From the NCBI GenBank assembly GCA_022376515.1, contig WTXI01000327.1, forward strand, positions 1 to 38,914: a DNA stretch of 38,914 nucleotides, read 5' to 3'. Under the pieces are notes generated by a model. That model was given only the letters and a program-made list of their open reading frames with translations. It was not told the origin of the DNA and did no database searches. The stretch's first letter is position 1; every line of letters begins with the position of its first letter. The stretch is from Lactifluus volemus. Its lineage: Eukaryota > Basidiomycota > Agaricomycetes > Russulales > Russulaceae. The translations under genes and the position numbers were made by a program. Shown one piece after another: positions 8,974 through 17,289 of this stretch.

Positions 8974-9847
8974 TGTCACGGTTCACAGGGACCGTGGCTC
9001 AGAGTGAGCTTCAATTAATCAGTGGAGGACGCACAGGCGAGTTCCGGTGAAGGATAGACTTGACTGTGCGAACTCTTGGTTCTGTATCGCGTGAGGCGGG
9101 TAGTACGGGCCGGCGCACGCGATGGTCGGAGTTACCGTTCCCAAAGAGGATAGATGGTGGCAGATGGACGAAGGACGATCTGTAAGTTCAACCGCAATGC
9201 GGGCACGAGTGTATTTGGAATGTAAGGGATGCTCGCCTTCCAAGGACACTCGTGGGAGGTTGAACTAAGGTTTGTGCGAAATGGAAGAGAAAGAATTAGA
9301 CAATCCTTCACCCTCGATTTCGTACAAGGTTCAGAGCGTCTGTGAGCTTATTTACAAGGCGTAAACAAGCAAACAGATGTTCTGATTGTGGCGCGAAGGT
9401 ACCTTAACCAAAGGTACGAAGAGGGGATGCACAAGAAAAAGAGAGGGAGATTGAGTGTCAAGCAACAACTGTGATTCTCGACGAAGCTGAAGCTGGGGCT
9501 TTAGCTTGTCTATAGGGCCCTATTTATGCGTACAGAGGGCCAGTCAACTATCCTACAAAGGTTACAGTAAAGTAGCAAAGTCAAGACCATTGACTAAGGA
9601 CCTGAGTCAGTTCTGATGACTCAAGAACTGACTCAGTGCGTCTGACTCAAGACCTGAGTCAAGAACGCTGACTCAAGATTTGAGTCATGATCCCTGAGTC
9701 AAATACACATCCAAAATAGCGATGCACAGCCCCTGGAAGACCAACAGAGGGGGCTGGCCAAAGAAAGGGATCCTAGGTCGTAACACAAGTCAAAAAATAG
9801 ATGGAAAACAGTAAGAAATGGGCCAGACGGCCCGCATAACCGTAACA
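8974..9847 (-). repeat. Solo LTR (874 bp) of another retrotransposon family, with TSD CTCTG
   Basis: The insertion interrupts the gypsy 3' LTR. It is flanked by CTCTG at 8969-8973 and 9848-9852, and joining the flanks restores the sequence seen in the other gypsy LTR. On the minus strand it begins TGTTACGG and ends CCGTGACA, so it has TG...CA ends. I place it on the minus strand because a CATAAATA box (9528-9521) is followed by a leader-like stretch resembling that of the gypsy LTR. It contains no coding sequence, so it is a solo LTR left after recombination. It carries an array of TGA(C/G)TCA sites (9603-9701). Confidence 0.88.
9603..9701. promoter_or_regulatory. Eight TGA(C/G)TCA sites, Gcn4/AP-1-type, in the solo LTR
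   Basis: Exact sites start at 9603, 9617, 9629, 9643, 9655, 9669, 9681 and 9695. The spacing alternates 14, 12, 14, 12, 14, 12, 14, so the array is a roughly 26-bp dimeric tandem repeat. TGA(C/G)TCA is the core site of Gcn4-type bZIP activators in fungi. With the LTR read on the minus strand, the array lies about 75-175 bp upstream of the CATAAATA box, where an upstream activating sequence would be expected. Confidence 0.7.
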
Positions 9848-9862
9848 CTCTGAGCCTTGACA

Positions 9863-10158
9863 GGTTGCAATGCGTTGCATGCATCAGGAAAATCCAGAAA
9901 AAACTTAGTTGGCTTAACCAGCTTATTTCATTTTTAAGCCTGTCAAGTTGCTCAAGCTGCTTATTTTTTACTTAGAAAATGAGTATGTACAACAAGTAAG
10001 CAAATCAAGGCCAAAGATAAGCACATTAAGTAATTAAGATGTGTAAGACACTTAAGACAAGCAAAACAGAAATAAAAAATTAATTTATGTAATTTAACTA
10101 AAGTCCGAAAAAAAATATGCTAAGTCGTGACTCGCGAAATTTTCACTAAGTCGTTACA
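9863..10158. other. AT-rich intergenic stretch, no gene seen
   Basis: It begins with a dense run of TGCAATGCGTTGCATGCA-type words just after the gypsy LTR end, then becomes AT-rich with repeated AAGC/GCTT words. Two nearby ACTAAGTCG/GCTAAGTCG words lie at the right end. It could be a transposon remnant, but I could not find matching terminal repeats. Confidence 0.3.
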
Positions 10159-11165
10159 GTGGGTGTATTATTTACTACTATTTGCACAATGTTGATTTTC
10201 GTGCCTCTCGAGTCTGCCGCCCCTTTCCATCTCTCCCTTTTCTATCCCCCTCCATCGTTGTCTGCCTCGCCCCAACACGTCCCACCGCTACCTCCTCCGC
10301 GTCCCCTCCTTCTCTGCCCCTGCCTCTGCCTCCTTCTCTGCCTCCTTCTCTGCCTCCTTCTCTGCCTCCCTCTCTGCCTCCCTCTCTGGCTCTGGCTCTG
10401 GCTCTTGTTCTGGCTCTGCCTCTTCGCGTCGTCATGCGCCTCCTGTGCCCGCGCCTCCCTCACCGCTTTTGTTTCCTCTTGGATCCACTGCCTCTGTGAG
10501 GCAGTCTACGTTGTCGCGCTGCCTGCGCCGACGTCCTGGTACGTTATCACACTGCCTGCCCCGCCTCAACGCGAACTGACTTTTTTTCTTTTTTTTCGTC
10601 GCCTCCTCCTCCTCCTTGACTACCTCCTCCCGCACTGCCGCCTCTGCTGCCTGGACCACCACCCCCTGCGCCTTCTCCTACGTCTCGCGCCTCCTCCCGT
10701 GCCTCCTCCCACGCCTCTCGCACCTCCTCCTGCACCTCCCCTGCCTCCTCCCACGCCTCCTCCCATGTCCCGCGCCTTCTCCTGCGCTTCCTCCTGCGCT
10801 TCCTCCCTCCCTCGTGCCCCGCGCCTCCTGTGCGTCCCGTGCGTTCTCTCGCGCCTCCCACGTGCCTCGCCTCCTCCCACGCGTTCTCTCTCGCCTCCCA
10901 TGTGCCTCGCCTCCGCCCGCACGTTCTCTCGTGCCTTCCACGCCCCTCACCTCCTCCCGCGCGTGCTCTCGCACCTCCCACGCCCCACGCCCCCTCCCAC
11001 GCCTCCTCCCGCGCCTCCCGCGTCTCCTCCCACGCCTCCCGCAGCCTCCTCCCACGCCACCACCACCACCACCACCACCTCCTCCCTGTGGCCCTGCAAC
11101 CCCCACCTCTGCCAGGGCTGTTCCACCAAGGCTGGTGGAACCATTGTCTCCTGTACATAGTCATG
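10159..11165. repeat. Polypyrimidine/polypurine simple-sequence region
   Basis: The plus strand is almost entirely C and T. It includes about five copies of a 12-bp GCCTCCTTCTCT unit (about 10326-10388), a GGCTCT run, then about 400 bp of irregular CGCCTCCTCCCACGC-type repeats (10680-11050), and a CCA run at about 11052-11078. Open frames exist on both strands (up to 333 codons) but encode only low-complexity Leu/Pro/Cys or Arg/Glu/Gly runs, as expected from composition. I see no reason to call a gene. Long mirror-like purine/pyrimidine tracts can form triplex DNA. Confidence 0.8.
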
Positions 11166-11209
11166 TTGTAGTTTAGCTCAATATATGATTTTTATTGCCC
11201 TAAATCTGT

Positions 11210-12070
11210 GTGCTTGATAACTTTTCCGAGTTCTCTTTAGAGAACGAGGTTTTATGCCGATTTTCTGAGTGGGATTTTGCCCCCCCCCCCCCGTGGGAAT
11301 GTCATCGATATCGTTGCTGCATCTCGGCACGGCTGCGTTGACTGCGGAGTTTTCCGTGCCTTTATGTGTTGATGCATTTGCCTTATTAATACTTTAATCT
11401 ACTTTATTATAATATGCGCGCGTATTGATTGAGTGTGTGGGAAAAATCACCGCAATATTGCGGATAGCTGGGCTTTGCGTGGTAATGTAATGTCATCGCT
11501 ATCGTTGCGGCCGTTGCCGGCGTTTTTCACGCGTGAGTGAGTGAGGTCTCAAGTGTCATCGATATCGTTGCGGCCGTTGCCGTTGCCGTTGCCGACATTT
11601 TTTTCACACACGCGCGAGTGAGGGTTCTCGCGTGGGAGTGTCATGATATTGTTGCGGCCGTTGCCGACATTGTTCACACGCGCGCGAGTGAGGGTTCTCG
11701 TGTGGGAGTGTCATCGATATCGTTGCGGCTGTTGCCATGCCGTGATTTTTCACATGCGCGCGAGCGAGGTTCTCGCGTGGGAGTGTCATGATATCGTTGC
11801 GGCTGTTGCCATGATTTTTCACACGCGCGCGAGTGAGGGTTCTCGCGTGGGAGTGTCATCGATATTGTTGCGCCGTTGCCGATATTTTTCACACACGCCC
11901 GAGTGAGGGTTCTCGCGTGGGAGTGTCATCAATATCGTTGCAGCTGTTGCCGTCGTTTTTCTCACGCGCGCGAGTGAGCTTGAGTTTGTGTGGGAATGTC
12001 ATCGCTATCGTTGTGGCCTTTGCCGGATTTTCCTTATTTGAAAATGCACGTGCATTGCATTGAGATTGTG
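11210..12070. repeat. Dispersed repeat, copy 1, with ~70-bp minisatellite
   Basis: This stretch is a diverged relative of 24530-24830. Shared landmarks are a GAGTTCTC...GAGAACGA hairpin, CATCTCGGCA, CTTATTTGAAAATGC and CATTGCATTGAGATTGTGG. Here it carries an expansion of a unit beginning TGTCATCGATATCGTTGC at 11491, 11554, 11639, 11709, 11784, 11854, 11924 and 11997. Each unit contains a CACACGCGCGCGAGTG block followed by GGTTCTCGCGTGGGAG. A run of 14 C lies at about 11280-11292. No coding potential is seen. Together with 14869-15003 it forms the 3' flank of the DUF6698-like gene copy 1. Confidence 0.75.
12059..12070. repeat. Left 12-bp direct repeat flanking the 12071-14868 segment
   Basis: ATTGAGATTGTG is repeated exactly at 14869-14880. 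In the paralogous block at 24800-24860 the two flanks are adjacent, without the 2.8-kb segment. Confidence 0.6.
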
Positions 12071-12077
12071 TGTTCCT

Positions 12078-12112
12078 TCTAATCTAATCTAATCTAATCT
12101 AATCTAATCTAA
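12078..12112. repeat. (TCTAA)7 microsatellite
   Basis: Seven perfect copies of TCTAA start eight bases inside the left direct repeat of the 12071-14868 segment. On the minus strand this is (TTAGA)7 at the segment's 3' end. Confidence 0.9.
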
Positions 12113-12447
12113 GAATAAGTACTATAAATTTATACTGTTTATGAATTTTCCCTGGATGAGAACCCATCAAGATGTAACTTATCTTTTGGATGTTTTCTCA
12201 CATAACAAGTCTCGCTCATTTTCACAACAATGATTTTACTGCTTTTAAACTTGGGATATGTGTTTTGTAACTTTTTTTTAATGTCTTGAATGTGTTGCAA
12301 TGCCATGTTTCGCCCTGACGGTGTTTTTTGGAGTTATGTAGCCTTTCTTTTTGGGTGTCAATAAAGTCGTTTTCGGGATGGCTGTTGGATTCTTCTATGT
12401 TGTGATAAGATATCCTTATTCGGCGTAGTTCGTTCATGCTGTCACTT
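12113..12447. other. AT-rich sequence, no gene recognised
   Basis: Open frames here are short (longest 81 codons, minus strand) and show no recognisable motif or splice context. Confidence 0.3.
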
Positions 12448-13350
12448 AGTGTTTGTGCATGATCCAAGACGTAATTACAGCCGATGCTTGGAGTTTCGTT
12501 TACGGTTCCTGCTTTTCAATAGGGTCGTTGACGAAAATCGTCGCTTTTGGTGTGATTTCGAACGTAATTTCGGCTGAAGACATGTACTTACTTTTTATTT
12601 TAAATTAAATTGTGACCCGTAATCACTTTGAAATATCGCGAAATCCCTTTTGTGCTTTCAAGCTCGGGACACTCGGCAACCCCTGCGGGCTTTGAAAATC
12701 AACCTACATCCCTACGCACTGCCAGGCCACAATGAATGCTAAGTGTGAACTCCGACTCAGGCAGGCGAACAAACACGCTATTTTCCATTTCACTGCACAC
12801 CACGATTTCTATTGAACTAAAATGCATGGTATATATTTAGATATGGTACTAGATACTGTAGGCTAAGTTTTGTGGTGGTTGAGTGAGGATCGAGTGAGAA
12901 AACGGAGTGATCAGAAGGGGGGCCCTATCGTGATGCCACACGCAGCCAAATTCAAAGAGCGCTTGAAGCGCCACGCTCGAATTCAGTTTCTTGTGGCTGA
13001 TCAAAGTTAAGAAATCGCTTTCGTCGCTTTCGACTGTTTTAAATGTTTATTTTTCTGGGCTTCTAAGTGAACATCTCCAATCTGAAATCATTTTCGAAAT
13101 CACTCCGGAAAGCGACGATTTCGTCACCCATGAACGACCCTAATATCTAGGCGTCGTGAGGAGTGTGCGTTTTACTCCACGTTGGTCTCTCCCATCTGCG
13201 CGTCTTTGAAATTGAATAGTGTTTGTGTATGATCCGACGTAATTGCAATCGTGGCTTGGAGCATCGTTTACGGTACTTCTTTTGCTATATCTACGGTGTT
13301 GCGAGGAATGTGCGTTTTACTCCATCTTGGTCTCTCCCATCTTCGCCTCT
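12448..13350. repeat. Tandem duplication of a ~130-bp unit, first copy split by a MITE
   Basis: Unit A (12448-12521 plus 13141-13200) and unit B (13218-13350) share AGTGTTTGTG, CGTAATT, CTTGGAG, GTTTACGGT and GTGCGTTTTACTCCA...TTGGTCTCTCCCATCT in the same order. Unit B lies just upstream of the ATG of the gene at 13381, so its putative promoter/5' region is duplicated. Unit A contains a 619-bp insertion, and unit B shows the unoccupied site. Confidence 0.75.
12522..13140. mobile_element. MITE-like non-autonomous DNA transposon (619 bp), TA target duplication
   Basis: The terminal inverted repeats are GGGTCGTT...GACGAAAATCGTCGCTTT...GTGATTTCG at 12522-12560 and its imperfect reverse complement at 13095-13140, which has about six extra bases near the tip. 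TA flanks both ends (12520-12521 and 13141-13142). The tandem unit at 13218-13350 lacks the element at the equivalent place. There is no transposase frame. TA duplication and these ends suggest a Tc1/mariner-type mobiliser, but this is inference. Confidence 0.8.
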
Positions 13351-13380
13351 TCGCTTTCTGTTATTTTCACAAATTTCTCC

Positions 13381-14497
13381 ATGACAGGATCGTCTTCAAT
13401 TTCGGGTGTATTTCCATGTACAAATCCACAGAATGTTATGCCTTCAGACAAAGCACGTGTTAGGACCTACGACGCTGAGGTTTTCGTGAAGCAGGACAAT
13501 CGCGGTCAAGTAATATGCTGTAAAGCATTGGTTTATTTCTTTGTTCCGTTCAACACACACTACGCTTTCGACGAAGGTATTTATATCGTCTCGGGCAAGA
13601 TGTCGATGGTCGATAAAGACACCCCGATTGGCGATGAATTCAACAGAGATGATTATCTGTTTCAAATCGATGCAATCATTGTTCGTTTCTTTCTTTCTGT
13701 TTTATTATTTATTGCGGCTCTACTTAAAGAGTTCTAATGTTTGTCAGTTCTCCCCCGTCCCCATTGAAGATAGACTGCCAGCTACCCCACCATTGATATC
13801 AATTAGCGGTTTTGTATATCATGTTCTTCTTTCGTAAAGTGATTCAATTGATTTGTTTTCGTCTCACGTAGGCGGGACGAGAAATTTCAGAGCGTCGAAC
13901 ATTTGTTTTGGACATTTCACAATACTGGATGTCTTCGACGCGACCTGTTTACCACTTATGTGAATTTCCGATGAATACTCGCTTCTTAAATGGTGGTCAG
14001 GTACCGTATCTGAACACGCCGGTTACTGTCCTTGGTTCGTTTTATTTCGCTTTAAATTTATTTTTTCTTATTGGGAATTACTAGGTTGTCTTTATATGGG
14101 TTCGCTGGTTGTCAATGCTCCAGACAAGAGAGAACGTATTTGCATTGAGGTCAAAGAAGTTGTGTTTTTGAAGTCCGAGTCCTCTTCGCTTTCTTCACTT
14201 TCTTCACCTTCTAAAGGTTTGATCTTACCCTTTCTTTTGAAAGGCAAGCAAACATTTTTTTGCTTACACTCTACAGGTGATCTTGTATCTTATTGGGGAA
14301 CTCCTTCCAAAGCTACTGCGATTGCGTCACCTTCTCTGACTCCGAGTCCGAAGAAAGGTCATAATGCTAAAGGAAAGGTGAAAGAAGGTGGAATTTACGA
14401 TGATGTACTCACGGATGTCGATGAAGATGGTTCAGATAAAGAGCTCGCATCCGTAATCGAACGTTCGAAGAGAAAACGTTCAACGTACTACGCGTAA
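13381..14497 (+). CDS. Unknown five-exon gene, possible OB-fold-like protein (293 aa)
   Basis: The exons I infer are 13381-13680, 13748-13813, 13872-14034, 14085-14216 and 14277-14497. All introns are GT-AG (67, 58, 50 and 60 bp), and the joined frame is 882 bases with one terminal stop. The product has a beta-rich centre (AEVFVKQDNRGQVICCKALVYF, cut here; IYIVSGKMSMVD; later REISERRTFVLDISQYW and YLNTPVTVLG) and an Arg/Lys-rich C-terminus (SKRKRSTYYA), possibly a nuclear signal. The strand pattern reminds me of small OB-fold nucleic-acid-binding modules and of orphan agaricomycete families, but this is not proven. The fourth intron is a multiple of three, so its retention would leave the frame open. 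The 5' region is a tandem duplicate. Confidence 0.65.
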
Positions 14498-14868
14498 GAT
14501 GTTGTCTCTCTTTTTCACAATGCTGTGTTGGACTACTTCGTTTGCTTTTTTTGTAAAATGCCTGTTTTGGATGATCATATTCCATATTTGTGAAATTGTC
14601 TTTGCAGTGTTAGTCTGAGCGTTGTTCGAGTTTTGTTTTTATCGATTTGAAATGAAACAATTTCGCTATTCCATAAAAGTTTGTCTATTGTGACTTGATA
14701 TCGTATTGTTTTGCAAAGTGGACAAGAGCGAATTTTTGTTCTGTATACAACGTTTGCGTGGTTTCTTTTTTGTTTTTGTGTGCCTTGAAATGCAACGAAC
14801 ACACATTTCCAAAATTGTTGGTCTCTGATAAGTTGGCGCCGCTTCAGAAACGGGACCACTGCTGTGTT
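14498..14868. other. AT-rich 3' flank of the 13381 gene, no further gene seen
   Basis: A 94-codon minus-strand frame is present but has no recognisable feature. The stretch ends at the second ATTGAGATTGTG repeat. Confidence 0.3.
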
Positions 14869-15840
14869 ATTGAGATTGTGGGTACCTAATCTGATAATGC
14901 GTACGCATTACGTTGAGATTGTGGAAATGGAAATTCAATTCATTGAGATACTAAGTCCATTGTACTACTAGTACTAATCCTAAATCAGTGCTTGATTAAG
15001 TTTCTATCCCGACCCGCGTCGCCTTTTCGAGTGCCTGGTTCGTCCTGCGCTGGGAAAAGTGAGTGACTCCAGGCTAGTTGCATGGCGTTTACTGGTGGTC
15101 ACGGATGGACGCGACTCGATGTTGGAAGACAGTGTTGGAGGTGGTTGGCTCGCAGACGGAAAGGTGAGCCGTGCTGTGGGTGGTGATAGACGCGATGATC
15201 CGGCTGACGCAGGCAAAGCTGACAGATGTGAGGTACTGGCTGTGTTTGCCACAGGTGGGGACGACGCTTGGGTAGATCGGCGTGATGGCCTGGCCGATGC
15301 AAGATTCGAGGGAGCACGTGATAATCTGGTTGACTGACGTGGGGACGTAGGCGAATCAGATTGATGCGAGGCCCTGACTGATGAATGATGTGTGGACATG
15401 GCGGTCGCAGGTGGTGAGGAGGGGGGTGATTCAGTGTCACGTGTGTGTGAGGCCCTATTCGAAGCAAGTGGAGATCGTCGACTTGGACGTGTGGCCCTGG
15501 TGGTCGCAGATGGTGATGAAGGGCGCGATGCTCTGGATGGCTGACGTGAGTCCCTGACAGACACGGGGGACGAAGAACGACGTGACGCTCCTGGTGCGGT
15601 AGGTGGTGAAGAATGATGGGATACTCTGGAAGATTCACGTTCTCTAGAAGACGACTGATTCACGTTACTGGCGGGAGTGGGTGTCATAAGAGCGAGTGAT
15701 TGTCGGCGAGACTGTTCGAATAAAGCAGAGAGGGAAGCGGAACGTGTTTCGTATTTCTTCTTGTTCTGGAACATGTCCCTACAATATGTTAGTATCGGTT
15801 GTGATAGGTTCGTAATGACGTACTTGTTCCATTCATGTAA

Positions 15841-16196
15841 TATTGGAGTGAGAACCCTAAGTCTCAGTCTATGAATGAAAAGACTGTATTGCTCTACCTA
15901 TTGGAGTGAGAACCCTAAGTCTAAGTAGAGTGTAAGTTACTAGGAAATGGAGGAATAAAAGAGTGACTAACCTCAGTCTATGAATGAAAAGACTGAGGTG
16001 ATGTGAACACGGTGTCTACACTATATAGGGAAAATCAACTGAGGTCAAATTTCAGGTAGGTTAAACTATAAGGAGATAATAGAAACGACTTGGTACGGAA
16101 CGCGGAAAGTCTGTAGGGTATTGGTGTCACGCGTCATGTGACGTGTGACCACAAAGCGTCGCTCGACTTGCGCCTTGCGAGGCTGCGCTCCCAACA
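15841..16196 (-). repeat. 3' LTR of copia element
   Basis: On the minus strand it begins TGTTGGGAGCGC and ends CTCCAATA, i.e. TG...TA instead of the usual TG...CA; both LTRs share this. The terminal 24 bases on the left (15841-15864) recur at 15899-15922. A CCTCAGTC...GACTGAGG stem lies at about 15971-15999. A TATA-like box is at about 16018-16027 (minus strand CCTATATAGT). Confidence 0.93.
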
Positions 16197-16206
16197 CGCC
16201 CCCTCA
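16197..16206 (-). other. Polypurine tract of copia element
   Basis: The minus strand reads TGAGGGGGCG immediately before the 3' LTR (TGTTGGG). It overlaps the pol stop codon. Confidence 0.6.
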
Positions 16207-17289
16207 GTCCGCACGGCATAGACCCATGCAGGCTGCGAAGCGTTCGTGCTTCTCTCGTGCAAGACCCTTGGTAAGTACATCTGCAACTTGCTCATCTGTA
16301 GGCATATACTTGAGGCTGATGGCTTTCAGATCAACTTGTTGCCTGAGAAAATGATGCCTGACATCAATGTGCTTGGTGCGATCATGGAACTCCGGATTCT
16401 TTGCGATAGAGATAGCTGATTGGTTGTCAATGTAAAGGATAATGGGTAAGTCAGTTTTTTGATCTTTCCAGATTTCGCTGACTAGGTTTTTTAACCAGGC
16501 GGCCTCTTTTGCCGCGTGCGCGCCTGCGATATACTCGGCCTCGGTACTCGATAATGCGACCGTCTGTTGCTTTTTCGAGCTCCAGCTGATGGCCCCTCCA
16601 GCTAGCATGAAGACGAAGCCCGAGGTCGATTTCCGATCGTTCACGTCGCTGGCCCAGTCGGCGTCGACGTAGCCATGGAGACGGGTCCCATCTTGGGTTC
16701 CCCTCTGGAAGACGAGGCGTCGGTCGCTCGTGGCTCGGAGGTATCGGAACGCACGGTCGAGGGCTCGCAAGTGCTCTTCACCGGGGTTAGCGGCGTGGCG
16801 TCCGAGCGCGGCCACGGTGTAGGCCAGGTCGGGGCGTGTCCCGAGCATCGGGTACATCAGCGCTCCGATCGCGCTCTGGTATGCCTTGACGTTTGTCTCG
16901 GGTGAGTCGAGCTTCAGGAGGTGCTCGTTCGGGACCGCGGGCGTGCTGATCGGCCTGACATCGGCCTTTCCTAGGCGATCGAGAGTGTCGTTTATGTACC
17001 TCTCCTGCGATAGGGCGATCCAGCCGGCATCGTGATTGCGCGTTACGTGCATCCCGAGGATCCAGGTGATCTCACCAAGATCTGTCATCTGGTAGGTTTT
17101 CTTTAACTTCTCCTTGTCTTCATTAATGACCTTGAGGCTTTTGCAGGCCATGGTAATGTCATCAACATATAGTGCGATGATGGAGAGTACTTCATCTTTC
17201 GAGCGGGTGAAGACCGCGTGATCGGCATCGGTGTGATCGTAGCCCATCGATCTGAGCGTCGATTTGATGTGCTCGTACCACGCGCGCCC
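16204..17289 (-). pseudogene. Copia pol 3' part: RT end and RNase H
   Basis: The frame after the C-run slip encodes the RT catalytic motif LYVDDITMA and the thumb region (MTDLGEITWILGMHV). RNase H follows (GYVDADWASDVNDRKSTSGF, SSTEAEYIAGAHAAKEA, DNQSAISIAKNPEFHDRTKH), ending MGLCRAD. The stop codon (16204-16206) lies within the purine-rich tract next to the 3' LTR. Confidence 0.93.

Larger units (their letters stand above)
6483..9862 (+). mobile_element. 3' fragment of an older plus-strand gypsy copy, interrupted at both ends
   Basis: The fragment starts inside integrase exactly where the minus-strand element's LTR ends. It contains the end of integrase, a chromodomain, a long C-terminal extension (to 8405), a purine-rich tract (8429-8440) and a 3' LTR (8443-8973 and 9853-9862). 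The LTR is split by a solo LTR of another family at 8974-9847. The missing 5' half should lie to the left of the window, beyond the minus-strand element. Confidence 0.88.

Noticed and set aside
10159..11164. Long open frames on both strands (333 and 205 codons), one Leu/Pro/Cys-rich, one Arg/Glu/Gly-rich
   Set aside because: They arise from C/T-only (G/A-only) repeats, which rarely contain stops. There are no domains and the composition is simple in every frame.
11491..12060. Regularly spaced repeats resembling a CRISPR array
   Set aside because: Units of ~70 bp are continuous tandem repeats with variable length and no constant repeat/unique spacer pattern, in a eukaryotic context.
12078..12112. 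(TCTAA)7 as a telomere-type repeat
   Set aside because: The unit is not TTAGGG-like and the run is only 35 bp inside repeat DNA. It is treated as a microsatellite at a segment edge.
12071..14868. Segment as a complete Helitron or LINE
   Set aside because: There is no Rep, helicase or reverse transcriptase frame and no CTRR end with hairpin that I could identify.
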